Notes: generated by a model not told the origin, from the letters alone. 64,000 bases of DNA from Micromonospora sp. WMMA1947 (GCF_027497355.1 NZ_CP114909.1:6247080-6311079), one strand, 5' to 3'; positions 8,458-18,400 are shown, counted from the stretch's first letter. Program-made: numbers and translations.

Positions 8458-8588
8458 GCCGCCGACCGGGTTAGCTGACGGATTCGGGCGGGAAGTACGC
8501 CCTACCGCGGGCCGTGGGCTCGCGGATTCACCCCGATGGTGCTCATGGGTCCCCGGTTCGTGGAACTCGATTAGGCGGGTCGGTGCGG
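8458..8588 (-). ncRNA. Cyclic-di-AMP riboswitch (ydaO-yuaA class)
   Basis: Read on the minus strand, the leader contains the diagnostic blocks in order: GGGGACCCA, GGGGTGAATCC, GGTAGGGCG, and then CCGAATCCGTCAGCTAACC. The ends (CCGCACCGACC and GGTCGGCGG) can pair as P1. These blocks are the conserved core of the ydaO-yuaA riboswitch. In actinobacteria this class usually turns off wall hydrolase and resuscitation-factor genes when c-di-AMP is high; the same logic is inferred here for the C39 gene. Confidence 0.92.
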
Positions 8589-8627
8589 CGTCGCCGTCGG
8601 CGATCGATTACCGCATCGGACGCGCCG

Positions 8628-8656
8628 ACACTACCGGTGGGTATGTCCCATGCCAA
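8628..8656 (-). promoter_or_regulatory. Promoter of the riboswitch/C39 transcript
   Basis: On the minus strand TTGGCA (8651-8656), a 17-bp spacer and TAGTGT (8628-8633) make a good housekeeping-type promoter about 40 bases upstream of the riboswitch core. The remainder of this gap, 8660-8896, shows no further recognisable feature. Confidence 0.6.
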
Positions 8657-8896
8657 GCGCTCCCACCTGCGTAAACGTGATCCGCGGTAACGGATTTCGG
8701 AACACCCGGTTACTGACTTCACTCAATGGGACAAGCAGTTTCGACGGCACCCGGCGGCGGAAACCGGACAGACGGCGAGCAGCCGACCGGCAATTGCGCG
8801 GCTCGATGACCCGTTCTGCGCCCCGCGCCCGATTCGGCGGCCTGGGTGACCGGGCTCACCACATTGCGGGTAACAATTCGGTCGAGACGGGGCGCC

Positions 8897-9658
8897 TCAG
8901 CCGACCCGGGCCGGGCGCCACCGCGCGTTCCGGGCCGCCGCGGGCACCGGCAGGGCGCTCGTCGTCGTGCTCCGGTACGGCAGGGCGGGCCGCAGGGCCA
9001 CGGTTGCCGCGTACGCCTCGGCGGCGAGGGTCCGGGCGGCCTCGGCGGCCAGTTCCGCGTCCCGCCAGGCCGTCCGCTCCCGCGCGGCGGCGCGCTCCCA
9101 TCCGGCCCGGCGCCCGTCCCGAACCGTGCGGGCCAGCACGATCTCCTGCTCGGCCGGGTGCCGGCGCGGATCCCATCCGTTGCGGTGCGCCAGCACGTCG
9201 GCGAGCTGACGGGCGGTCAGGTCGCCCCGCCAGTGGGCCGTCATGGCGGCGTGGTGCAGCCAGCGCTCCCGGGCCGCGTACTCGCCCGGGGTGCGCGGGG
9301 TGCGCGGGGCACCCAGCGCGGCGGCGCCGGCCAGGCGGCGGGCGGCGCTGTCCGCCTCGTCGTACGCGGTCCAGGCCCGGTCCGCCTCGTCCTGCGCGGC
9401 CAGCCACCGCTCCCGGCGGCGACGGGCCGTCTGGGCGGCCCCGGCGGCGGCCACCGCCACCTCCTCGGCGTAGCGGACCAGATCGTCGCGGCGGGCGGCA
9501 TCGGCGTCCGGCTCGGGGGCGGCGTCCGGCTCGGGGTCGCGTTCCGGCCGGGCGACGAGCGCGGCGAGCAGGCCCAGGGCGAGCAGCAGCAGGAAGGACC
9601 AGATGGCGGCGGCCTCGGGCACCGCGGTGAGGAAGTGGTACAGAGCGGTCTGCGACAT
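8897..9658 (-). CDS. Hypothetical single-pass membrane protein
   Basis: 253 residues. One hydrophobic segment at about 15-38 (IWSFLLLLALGLLAALVA) is followed by an acidic patch and a long Ala/Arg/Glu-rich helical region with WERAAARERTAW-type stretches, probably cytoplasmic and partly coiled. No family recognised. ATG at 9658 has GAGGT about 9 bases upstream. GC and codon bias match real genes of the window. It follows two other minus-strand genes after a 137-base gap. Confidence 0.6.
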   Translation of the reverse strand: MSQTALYHFLTAVPEAAAIWSFLLLLALGLLAALVARPERDPEPDAAPEPDADAARRDDLVRYAEEVAVAAAGAAQTARRRRERWLAAQDEADRAWTAYDEADSAARRLAGAAALGAPRTPRTPGEYAARERWLHHAAMTAHWRGDLTARQLADVLAHRNGWDPRRHPAEQEIVLARTVRDGRRAGWERAAARERTAWRDAELAAEAARTLAAEAYAATVALRPALPYRSTTTSALPVPAAARNARWRPARVG

Positions 9659-9795
9659 GGTCGGCACCTCACGGGAAGAACCTGGCGGGAGGACCCGCAC
9701 GACCTCGCCGGGGCGGGCCGGTGGAACGGGCCGCCGGGGCGGGTGCGGGGATGACGTTCGGTGGGTGCGGTGAACGGGCGTGGCCCGTGGGCGGA

Positions 9796-10140
9796 TCAGC
9801 GGGCGGGCGGGGCCCGCGGGCCGGCCGGCGCGGCGACCCGGCCGGCCGGGACCGGCTGCGGTGCGGCCGGGTCGACGGCCCGGGGAGCGGGCGCCGGGAC
9901 ACCGGCGGGAAGGGCCTGCCGCTCGGCCGCGCGGTCGGCCTCCGGCCGCGCGGTGGCCGAGGCACCGGCGACGGGGTACGCCGGGACGGCCGCCGCCGGA
10001 GCCGGGGCGGCAGCGGCGACACCGGACGGCAGCGTGGCGGCGCCGAACGAGCAGGCGACGACCACGGCGAGACTGGCGAGCATCCGGGCGGTCCAGCGCG
10101 CCACCCACCACACGGGGCAGGTGAGCGCGATCGGAAGCAC
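9796..10140 (-). CDS. Small exported Ala/Pro-rich protein, hypothetical
   Basis: 114 residues. A hydrophobic segment at about 20-45 (RMLASLAVVVACSFGA) looks like a signal peptide, followed by a low-complexity Ala/Pro/Arg tail with no recognisable domain. The GTG at 10140 is preceded at 6 bases by TAATTT, a possible -10 box that would give a leaderless message; an internal ATG at codon 20 is the alternative. It could be a chance reading frame in GC-rich DNA, so confidence is moderate. Confidence 0.4.
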   Translation of the reverse strand: MLPIALTCPVWWVARWTARMLASLAVVVACSFGAATLPSGVAAAAPAPAAAVPAYPVAGASATARPEADRAAERQALPAGVPAPAPRAVDPAAPQPVPAGRVAAPAGPRAPPAR

Positions 10141-10220
10141 GGGTACAAATTACCGCCGAACCCCCACGAACGCACCGCCGCACGGCGTGTCGCGAATCGA
10201 CCGGCCGAGGGGTGCGCGTG

Positions 10221-11450
10221 TCAGTCCGGGCGACGCCGCCCGGCGTACTCGATGCCCTCGCCCGGACCGGCGACGGACGTCGCGCCGCCGTCGGCGGCCG
10301 GGCCGGCGGCGTCGTCGGCGGCCCGGCGCGGAGCCGGCACCGCCGGCGCGGCGGCCGGCATGCGGGACGCGGCGCGGGCCCGGCGGGACGGGCCGAGCAG
10401 GCGCATCATCGGCACCTCCACCCAGCGGTGCAGCGCGGCGGCCAGCGCGAGCGTGACCACCAGGAAGCCGAGGACCGCGAGCGGGCCGCGCCAGCCGGGC
10501 AGGCCGCTCCCCCAGTGCCCGGTCAGCCGCAGCACGGTGACCATGACCAGCACGTGCACCAGGTAGAAGGCGAACGACACCTCGCCGAGCCAGACCATGG
10601 CGCGGGACCGCCAGGGGGTGGGCCGGCCGCGCACGTCGGCGTCCGCCGCGGCGGCGATGACCAGCAGGTATGCGACCGCGAGCAGCGCCGCCCAGAACTC
10701 GGCCGGGATCCACAGCGCGGCGACGACCCAGGTGGTGACGAAGACGCCGGTGGCGACGGTGAGGTTCGGGCCGCGCCAGCGGTGCCGGCGCATCAGCTCG
10801 GCGGCGGCCACACCCATCCAGAACTCCAGCGACCGGGTCACCGGGAAGATCTGCGTGAACCACCACCGCTGCTCCTCCGGCACGAGCTGCTGGCCGGGCC
10901 ACAGCGCCAGGATGAGCAGCGGCGCCGCGACCAGCACGGTCCGCAGCACGCCGGTACGGGCCCGGCGCAGCCACGGCACCACGAGCGGCAGGCACAGGTA
11001 GAAGGCCAGCTCGCAGGAGAGCGACCAGCTCACGTTGTTGACGCTGTAGAAGTAGCCGCCCAGCGGGATCCACGCCTGGACCAGGAAGAAGTTGGCGATC
11101 GCGGCCCACGGGACGATCGGGTCGGCGAACCAGGCCGCGACCGTCACCGCCGCGACGAACGTCACCACGTGGTTCGGGTAGATCTTGGCGAACCGGCGGC
11201 GCAGGAACGTCCACGCGCGTTCCCCGTCCCGGTACGACCAGACCAGCACGAACCCGCTGAGGATGAAGAAGAACTCGACGCCGGACAGGCCGAGGCTGAA
11301 CGCCTTGTCGATCAGGGGCTTCAGGTGCGGCTCGGCGACGATGCCCATGGTCCCGGCGTGGAAGCCGAAGACGAGCAGCGCGGCGACCCACCGCAATCCG
11401 GTCAGCGACGGCAGTCGTGGGGCACGGGTGACGGTCGGCGCGCTGGTCAT
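10221..11450 (-). CDS. Acyltransferase 3 family membrane protein
   Basis: 409 residues with the acyltransferase-3 pattern: LRWVAALLVFGFHAG in the first membrane helix (with the conserved His), SGFVLVWSYRD, and about ten hydrophobic spans. The family O-acylates surface glycans, antibiotics or peptidoglycan using acyl donors from the cytoplasm. The last 60 residues are a disordered Ala/Arg/Pro tail. The ATG at 11450 is the only start in keeping with the family. It diverges from a polysaccharide pyruvyl transferase gene, so both may decorate the same surface polysaccharide. Confidence 0.87.
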   Translation of the reverse strand: MTSAPTVTRAPRLPSLTGLRWVAALLVFGFHAGTMGIVAEPHLKPLIDKAFSLGLSGVEFFFILSGFVLVWSYRDGERAWTFLRRRFAKIYPNHVVTFVAAVTVAAWFADPIVPWAAIANFFLVQAWIPLGGYFYSVNNVSWSLSCELAFYLCLPLVVPWLRRARTGVLRTVLVAAPLLILALWPGQQLVPEEQRWWFTQIFPVTRSLEFWMGVAAAELMRRHRWRGPNLTVATGVFVTTWVVAALWIPAEFWAALLAVAYLLVIAAAADADVRGRPTPWRSRAMVWLGEVSFAFYLVHVLVMVTVLRLTGHWGSGLPGWRGPLAVLGFLVVTLALAAALHRWVEVPMMRLLGPSRRARAASRMPAAAPAVPAPRRAADDAAGPAADGGATSVAGPGEGIEYAGRRRPD

Positions 11451-11610
11451 TCCGGGCACCCTACCCCGGGGGAACCGGGACGTTCCCGGCGAGCCGACGT
11501 CCGCCGGGTCTCTCAGGGGCGGCGGATAGGATTTCCGTTCCTGCACGCGCGGGCACCCCACCACGGCCCCCGCCCGGACGCCGTGCCGTACGGAAGGTGA
11601 GCGAAACCGG

Positions 11611-12936
11611 ATGCACCAGCGGATCCTGCTCCGCGCCCGCAAGGGCCCGTTCGACGTCCTCACGCCGGAGGAGACGTTCGCCGGCAACTGGATCGGCGAC
11701 AACAGCGGCAACCTGGTCTTCAGCCACGCCGCGCACAAGCTGCTCGCCACCTCCACGGCCGAGATCACAGCGACCCGCACCCCGGCCGACCCGCGGCTCG
11801 CCGACGAGATCAACGAGCGGCACGACGTCTTCGTGGTGCCGCTGGCGAACGCGTTCCGGCGCAGCTTCATCCACCGGCTCACGCCGCTGACCCGGCTGAT
11901 CGAACGGCTGAAGATCCCGGTGGTGGTGCTCGGCGTCGGCGTGCAGACGAACGTCGACGGCGACCGCGAGTACCTACGCCCGATCGACGAACCGGTCCGC
12001 GCGTTCTGCAAGGCCGTGCTGGACCGGTCGCACAGCATCGGCGTCCGCGGCGAGGTGACCGAGAGCTACCTCAACACGCTGGGCTTCTCCGACGTGGAGC
12101 AGATCGGCTGCCCGTCGATGTTCCTGCACGGCGACACGTTCCGGCTCGAGAAGGACCGCCCGGAGCTGACCGCCGACTCGAAGGTCGCGCTCACCATCTC
12201 CCCGTACGTCCGCTCGATGGCCGCCGTGGTCCGCCACCACCAGGAGCGCTACCCGAACCTCTGCTACGTGCCGCAGGACCTGCGCACGCTCGGCACCCTG
12301 CTCTACGGCGACGCGCCCGAGCACCGGGGCCAGAGCAGCGACATCCCGCTGCACACCTCGCACCCGCTGTTCGCCGAGGACAAGGTGCGCATGTTCGTCG
12401 ACCCGTGGACCTGGATGTCGCACCTGTCCGGGTACGACTTCGCGTTCGGCACCCGCATCCACGGCACCATCACCGCGCTCGTCGCCGGCACGCCCGGCTA
12501 CCTGTTCGCGCACGACTCGCGCACGCTGGAACTGGCCCGCTACTTCGGCATCCCGCACCGGATCATGCGGGACGTGCCGGCCGACGTCGACGCCGCCGAC
12601 CTCTACGCGGAGGCCGACTACACCGCGCTCAACGACGGCCACAAGGCCCGCTTCGAGACCATCACCGCGTTCCTGCGCAAGCACGACCTCGGCACCTCGT
12701 TCGCCGACGGTGACAGCGCCGCGCGCTTCGACCGGCAGGTCGCCGAGACGGTGTTCCCGCCGGCCGTCCGGCCCGCCGCCGCCACCCCGCCGGCCGAACT
12801 GCTGACCCGCATCGAGCGGCTGCGCGACGAGAACGCCAAGCTCACCGCCACCATCGACGCGCTGCGGTCGCAGCAGCTCCGGGAGCGGATCAAGCAGGCC
12901 GTCCCGGGCACCGTCCGCCGGATGCTGCGGCGCTGA
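11611..12936 (+). CDS. Polysaccharide pyruvyl transferase family protein
   Basis: 441 residues. The body matches the PS_pyruv_trans family (CsaB/WcaK type): VVVLGVGVQ, SIGVRGEVTESYL, IGCPSMFLH, and FAFGTRIHGTITALVAGTP with the conserved R-H-G near residue 285. The family adds ketal-linked pyruvate to sugars of cell-wall or extracellular polysaccharides, often needed for S-layer-type attachment. The last 60 residues are a short coiled-coil (LTRIERLRDENAKLTATI) ending in basic residues, an addition to the usual domain. ATG at 11611. Confidence 0.85.
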   Translation: MHQRILLRARKGPFDVLTPEETFAGNWIGDNSGNLVFSHAAHKLLATSTAEITATRTPADPRLADEINERHDVFVVPLANAFRRSFIHRLTPLTRLIERLKIPVVVLGVGVQTNVDGDREYLRPIDEPVRAFCKAVLDRSHSIGVRGEVTESYLNTLGFSDVEQIGCPSMFLHGDTFRLEKDRPELTADSKVALTISPYVRSMAAVVRHHQERYPNLCYVPQDLRTLGTLLYGDAPEHRGQSSDIPLHTSHPLFAEDKVRMFVDPWTWMSHLSGYDFAFGTRIHGTITALVAGTPGYLFAHDSRTLELARYFGIPHRIMRDVPADVDAADLYAEADYTALNDGHKARFETITAFLRKHDLGTSFADGDSAARFDRQVAETVFPPAVRPAAATPPAELLTRIERLRDENAKLTATIDALRSQQLRERIKQAVPGTVRRMLRR

Positions 12937-12976
12937 CCGTCGTACGCCTGTTCGAGAGCGCGGTACGATCGGCGAC

Positions 12977-13612
12977 GTGTCCGACGCGTACCAGCCCTCG
13001 ATGCTCGACCTGGCCGAGCAGGGCCCGGCCCTGGGCCCGCTCGCCGGGGCGCTGCGCCGGCACGAGCTGAGCCGGGGCGCCTGGGTCGACCACCTGCCCG
13101 GCTGGGTCCGGGGCTCCGACGAGGTGCTCGACACGCTGCGCCACGACGTGCCGTGGCGGGCCGAACGCCGCACCATGTACGACACCGCTGTCGACGTACC
13201 CCGGCTGCTCTGCTGGTACGCCGCCGGCCGGCCCCTGCCGCACCCGGTGCTCACCGCGGCCCGGGACGCACTCACCCGGCACTACGCGCCCGAACTGGGC
13301 GAGCCGTTCGTCACCGCCGGCATGTGCCTGTACCGCGACGGGCGCGACAGCGTCGCCTGGCACGGCGACACCCTGGGCCGCTCCGCGCACACCGACACCA
13401 TGGTGGCGATCGTGTCGTTCGGCTCCCCGCGCGCGCTGCTGCTGCGCCCCCGCGGCGGAGGCGGCGGCAGCCTGCGGTTCCCGCTCGGCCACGGCGACCT
13501 CGTGGTCATGGGCGGCTCCTGCCAGCGCACCTGGGAACACGCGGTGCCGAAGACCACCCGGCCGGTCGGCCCCCGCGTCAGCGTCCAGTTCCGTCCCACC
13601 GGCGTCGCCTGA
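12977..13612 (+). CDS. alkB: AlkB-like Fe(II)/2-oxoglutarate-dependent dioxygenase
   Basis: 211 residues. The AlkB core is clear: FVTAGMCLYRDGRDSVAWHGD holds the metal His and Asp (near 130-133), WEHAVPKT carries the second His, and RVSVQFRP ends the 2-oxoglutarate site. The family removes alkyl groups from damaged bases in DNA or RNA, or in some members modifies other substrates. GTG at 12977 is 7 bases after TACGAT, a likely -10 box, so the transcript may be leaderless. It stands alone between surface-glycan and transport genes. Confidence 0.9.
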   Translation: MSDAYQPSMLDLAEQGPALGPLAGALRRHELSRGAWVDHLPGWVRGSDEVLDTLRHDVPWRAERRTMYDTAVDVPRLLCWYAAGRPLPHPVLTAARDALTRHYAPELGEPFVTAGMCLYRDGRDSVAWHGDTLGRSAHTDTMVAIVSFGSPRALLLRPRGGGGGSLRFPLGHGDLVVMGGSCQRTWEHAVPKTTRPVGPRVSVQFRPTGVA

Positions 13613-13617
13613 GCCGG

Positions 13618-13636
13618 GGCGGGACCACGTCCCGCC
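13618..13636 (+). terminator. Short hairpin after alkB
   Basis: GGCGGGAC, loop CAC, GTCCCGCC: 8-bp perfect stem 5 bases after the alkB stop. Confidence 0.5.
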
Positions 13637-13706
13637 AGGGCACGTGCTAGAAACAACTCCCAGGGTCGATCACGCCCCCGTCACCCGATGACGCGAAGGG
13701 CGACCG

Positions 13707-15044
13707 ATGACCCAGTCCCCCACCTCCCGCTGGTCCCCGTGGACCCTGCACGGCGACGGCCGCCAGGTACGCCCCGGCGACGTGGTCGCGCCCGACGAGC
13801 GGCTCTCCTGGCCGCGCACCATCGGCGTGGGCGTGCAGCACGTGGTCGCCATGTTCGGCGCCACCTTCACCGTCCCGCTGATCACCGGGTTCCCGCCCGC
13901 CACCACGCTGCTGTTCTCCGGCCTCGGCACGCTGCTGTTCCTGCTGATCACCGGCAACCGGCTGCCCTCGTACCTCGGTTCGTCGTTCGCGTTCATCGCG
14001 CCGGTGCTGGCGGCGAAGACCGACGGCGGCATCGGCGCGGCCCTCGGCGGCATCGTGGTCGCGGGCGTCGCGCTGGCGCTCGTCGGCGTGGTGGTGCAGG
14101 TGGCCGGTTCCCGCTGGATCGACGCGCTGATGCCGCCGGTGGTGACCGGCGCGATCGTCATGCTGATCGGCCTCAACCTCGCGCCGGTGGCCTGGGACGG
14201 CGACGGCTCCGGCACCGGCGTCAAGGCGCAGCCGCTGATCGCCGTGGTCACGCTCCTCGCGATCCTGCTCACGACGGTGCTGTTCCGGGGCTTCGTGGCG
14301 CGGCTGTCGATCCTCGTCGGCGTGGTGGTCGGGTGGGTGCTCGCCGCGCTCACCGGCAACCTCGACCAGCAGGCGGTCAGCGGCCTGCGCCAGGCGGCCT
14401 GGGTCGGTTTCCCCGAGTTCCACACGCCGAGCTTCGACGCGCGCGCCGTCGTGCTGGTCATCCCGGTGATCCTGGTGCTGATCGCGGAGAACGCCGGGCA
14501 CGTCAAGGCGGTCGCCGCGATGACCGGCCGCAACCTGGACCGCGACATGGGCCGGGCGCTGCTCGGCGACGGCGTCGCCACGGTGCTGGCCGGCTCCGGC
14601 GGCGGTTCCGGCACCACCACGTACGCGGAGAACATCGGCGTGATGGCCGCGACCCGCGTCTACTCCACCGCCGCGTACTGGATCGCCGGCGGAACGGCGA
14701 TCCTGCTCGGGCTGTGCCCGAAGTTCGGCGCGCTGATCCTGACCGTCCCGGCCGGTGTGCTCGGCGGCGCCACCACGGCCCTGTACGGCCTGATCGCCAT
14801 CCTCGGCGCCCGGATCTGGATCGAGAGCCGGGTCGACTTCCACGACCCGATCAACCTGTTCACCGCGGCGGTGGCGGTGATCATCGGGGCCGCCAACTAC
14901 ACGTTGACGGCCGGCGACCTGTCGTTCAACGGCATCGCGCTGGGCACCGCCGCCGCCTTGGCGATCTACCACGGCATGCGCCTGATCGCCCGCCTGCGCG
15001 GCACCACTCCCGAGTCCCGCCAATCCCCCGACCCCGAACTCTGA
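13707..15044 (+). CDS. uraA: Uracil/xanthine permease, NCS2 family
   Basis: 445 residues with about 12-14 membrane spans. NCS2 motifs visible: GVQHVVAMFGATFTVP in TM1, PSYLGSSFAFIAPV in TM3 and IAENAGHVKAV in TM8, which holds the conserved Glu that binds the nucleobase. The family imports uracil or xanthine with protons. ATG at 13707 with AAGGG about 7 bases upstream. UraA-like spacing favours uracil, but specificity is not certain. It converges on parC, separated by three palindromic repeats. Confidence 0.88.
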   Translation: MTQSPTSRWSPWTLHGDGRQVRPGDVVAPDERLSWPRTIGVGVQHVVAMFGATFTVPLITGFPPATTLLFSGLGTLLFLLITGNRLPSYLGSSFAFIAPVLAAKTDGGIGAALGGIVVAGVALALVGVVVQVAGSRWIDALMPPVVTGAIVMLIGLNLAPVAWDGDGSGTGVKAQPLIAVVTLLAILLTTVLFRGFVARLSILVGVVVGWVLAALTGNLDQQAVSGLRQAAWVGFPEFHTPSFDARAVVLVIPVILVLIAENAGHVKAVAAMTGRNLDRDMGRALLGDGVATVLAGSGGGSGTTTYAENIGVMAATRVYSTAAYWIAGGTAILLGLCPKFGALILTVPAGVLGGATTALYGLIAILGARIWIESRVDFHDPINLFTAAVAVIIGAANYTLTAGDLSFNGIALGTAAALAIYHGMRLIARLRGTTPESRQSPDPEL

Positions 15045-15095
15045 CCCCTCACCCCACCCGCCCCGCCGCCTTTTGCCCCGCCGCCCCGTCGCTCC

Positions 15096-15156
15096 GTCGA
15101 TCATGAAGTTAGCGGCACAAATTGCCCGATTCACGCCCGCCAACTTCATGGTCAAC
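15096..15156. repeat. GATC-bordered palindromic repeat, ATGAAGTT class (1)
   Basis: Left arm GTCGATCATGAAGTTAGCGG is mirrored by the right arm ending CATGGTCAAC at 15156; about 20-bp arms with a 20-nt loop. Confidence 0.7.
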
Positions 15157-15198
15157 AGACGGTCGGGGCGCGATCGGGACACCCGAGGGCCCGACCGC

Positions 15199-15259
15199 GT
15201 CGATCATGAAGTTGACGGCGATCGGTGTCCGTTTTGCCGCCGCCAACCTCATGATCAAC
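15199..15259. repeat. GATC-bordered palindromic repeat, ATGAAGTT class (2)
   Basis: Same class and same 61-bp length as the element at 15096. Arms GTCGATCATGAAGTTGACGG and CCAACCTCATGATCAAC; the loops differ completely. Confidence 0.7.
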
Positions 15260-15324
15260 CGCGCAGGACGGGGGGCGAGTGCCCACACACCCGCAACTCG
15301 CCAGCCACCCGGGCGCCCGCTGCG

Positions 15325-15384
15325 GTGATCAAGGAGTTTGTGGTCGGCGGGAGGCGTGAAAGGGCCGCAAACTCCTTGATCAAC
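15325..15384. repeat. GATC-bordered palindromic repeat, AAGGAGTTTG class
   Basis: Arms GGTGATCAAGGAGTTTGTGG and CGCAAACTCCTTGATCAAC, about 20 bp, around a 20-nt loop. It completes a row of three elements filling the gap between convergent uraA and parC; nothing else is seen in 15045-15497. Confidence 0.72.
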
Positions 15385-15497
15385 GGGGTCGGGCAGTGCC
15401 GAGATGGGCAGGGTCGCCGGGTGCGCGGGCGCGGGCGGGAGACGAGCGGGCGCGACTGAGCGGTAGGGCGGGTGCGCCAGGCGCCCGCCCTACCTCG

Positions 15498-18400
15498 TCA
15501 GTCGCGGTCGATGTGGTGGCCCACCACCGTCGGGCCGAGCATGACGGCGAAACCGGAGCCGTCTCGGCGCGGGTCAGCAGGGGGCAGTTCCACCGGGTCG
15601 CCGGTGGCCGTCGCACCCACCGGCCGCGGACCGATCCACGCCACCGACAGCTCCACCTCACCCTTGAGGAACCGCTGCGCGCGGACGCCGCCGGTCGCCC
15701 TCCCCTTCGCCGGGTACGCCTTGAACGGCGTCACCTTCACCGTGGCTCCGGTCGAGGTGACCACCATCGGCTCACCGTGCTTCGCGTCGTCGGTGCGGAT
15801 CGCGCCGAAGAAGACCGCCCGGGCGTCGCCTGGCAGGTTGATGCCGGCCATGCCGCCGCCCTTGAGCCCCTGCGGGCGTACCACCGATGCGGCGAAGCGC
15901 AGCAGCGACGCCTCCGAGGAGACGAACGCCAGCGTCTCGGCGCCGTCGGTCAGCCAGGTCGCGCCGATCACCTCGTCGCCGTCGCGCAACGAGATCACCT
16001 CGAACTCGTCGGAGCGGACCGGCCAGTCCGGGGCGCACACCTTCACCACGCCGGCCCGGGTGCCGAGCGCCAGACCGGGCGAACCCTGCGCGGACGGACC
16101 CAGCGGGGCGAGCCCCACCACCGTCTCGCCCGGCTCCAGCGGCACCAGTTCCGCCGCCGACATGCCACCGCGCAGTGACACCGTGCCGGACTGCTCCGGC
16201 AGCACCGGCAACGGCAACACGTCGATCTTGAACGCGCGCCCGGCGCTGGTCACCAGCAGCACCCGGCCGCGGGCGGTGGAGTGCACGAGCGCGCGTACCG
16301 CGTCGTGCTTGACCCGGCCGCTGCGCCGGCGCGCCTCGGCGGCCTCCTCCGACTCGGCCGCGGTCCGCGCCACCAGCCCGGTGGCGGAGAGGATCACCTG
16401 GCACGGGTCGTCGGCGACCTCCAGCGGACCGGCGGGCACCGAGGCGGCGAGCACCTCCTTGAGGTCGCCGTCGACGAGCGTGGTGCGCCGCGGCGCGCCG
16501 AACTGCTTGACCACGGCGGCCAGCTCGTCGGAGACGACCTTCCGCAGCACCTTGGGATCGTCCAGGATCTTCGACAGCTCGGCGATCTCGCCGCGCAGCT
16601 TCTCCTGCTCGGCCTCCAGCTCCAGCCGGTCGTACTTGGTCAGCCGGCGCAGCGGAGTGTCCAGGATGTAGCTCGCCTGGATCTCGGAGAGCTTGAACTT
16701 CTGCATCAGGCCGTCCTTGGCGGCCTGCGCGTCCTCGCTGGCGCGGATCAGCTTGACCACCCGGTCGATGTCGAGCAGGGCGATCAGCAGACCGTCGACC
16801 AGGTGCAGGCGCTCCTCCCGCTTGCGCTTGCGGTACGCGCTGCGCCGGGTCACCACCTCGTAGCGGTGCGCCAGGAACACGTCGAGCAGTTCCTTGAGCC
16901 CGAGCGTGCGGGGCTGGCCGTCGACGAGCACCAGGTTGTTCACGCCGAAGGACTGCTCCAGCGGGGTGAGCCGGTAGAGGTCCGCGAGCAGCGCCTGCGG
17001 GTTCACGCCGACCTTGCACTCCACCACCAGGCGGGTGCCGTTCTCCCGGTCGGTGAGGTCCTTGACGTCGGCGATGCCGGTCAGCCGCTTGGTCTTGTTC
17101 ACCTCGTTGGTGATGGCCGCGATGACCTTCTCGGCGCCGACGCCGTACGGCAGCTCGGTCACGGTGATGGCCTGCCGGCCGCGGCTGCCCTCCAGCGGGC
17201 CGATCTCCACCCGCCCGCGCATGCGCACCACGCCGCGCCCGGTCTCGTACGCGCGGCGCACCTCGTCCAGGCCGAGCAGCAGCCCGCCGGTGGGCAGGTC
17301 GGGGCCGGGGACGAACTCCATGAGCTTGTCGAGCGTGGCGTCCGGGTGGTTGATCAGCCAGCGGGCGGCCTGGACCACCTCACCGAGGTTGTGCGGGATC
17401 ATGTTGGTCGCCATGCCGACGGCGATGCCGGACGCGCCGTTGACGAGCAGGTTCGGGAACGCCGCCGGCAGCACGGTGGGCTGGGTCAGCGAGCCGTCGT
17501 AGTTCGGCTCGTAGTCGACGGTGTCCTCACCCAGCTCGCCGGTGAGCAGCATCGCCTCGCGGGACATCCGGGCCTCGGTGTTGTGGTTGACGAAACCACC
17601 GGCCAGGAAAGAGTGGTCCGCGGATTCGACTCGAACGGAAAAGACCTCCGCCGGCTCGTCGGGAGCAACCGCGACGACCTTCTCGTACCGATAGCCCGCA
17701 TCCATGACGGGCAGGATCGTGGCAAGGATCTCGGTGTCCTTGATGCGGTCGATGATGCGGAGTCGTTCGGTTTCCCACCGCTCGACACGATCGAAGTTGT
17801 GGCTGGTGAGCCACTTGCGTCCGCTGCCCCGACGATCGAAGTCGATGCTGCTGCGCACGTAGTCGGCCACAAAGGGGACATGGTCCTGACTGAGCCGATG
17901 CGGGCGCAGCGGCGCGTGCCGCAGCATCTTGGCCAGCACCGCCTGCTTGGTACGGAGAAAGCCGACACGAGTTGCGAAAGCCCTGATGTTTCGCGTCCCG
18001 GAAACCACCAAGCGGTGCTCCACCGAGCCACTGGGCCGGGTGTAGTGGCGTCGACAGGCGATCACACCGAACTCCGCGAGCAGTTCTTGCACCTCCCGAG
18101 TCAGACGCTCGCTGTAGCTGGTGTACTGGATGGTGAAGCTGCTGTTGGCGACGCGGACTCCGCCGTCACCTTCGAAGAGGGCCATCAGGAAGGCCCTCTT
18201 GATGCCCCACCCCCCTGCCCAGACGAATTCGGGCACGAACTTGTCTCTCGCCTGGTGACCGATGAGCTCGGCGAGTGGACTCGCCCGGAAGGCGTCCATC
18301 CCGCCGGCGACGTCTTGGACGTCAAGTTCGTGAATACGGCGACGGTCTCGGCGCGTGTGCCGGTCGTTGACGTAGCGGCGTCCAGCCACGACCTGGTCGT

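Noticed and set aside
8687..8713. GTAAC...GTTAC inverted repeat upstream of the riboswitch promoter
   Set aside because: Only 5-bp arms with a 17-base spacer; expected by chance.
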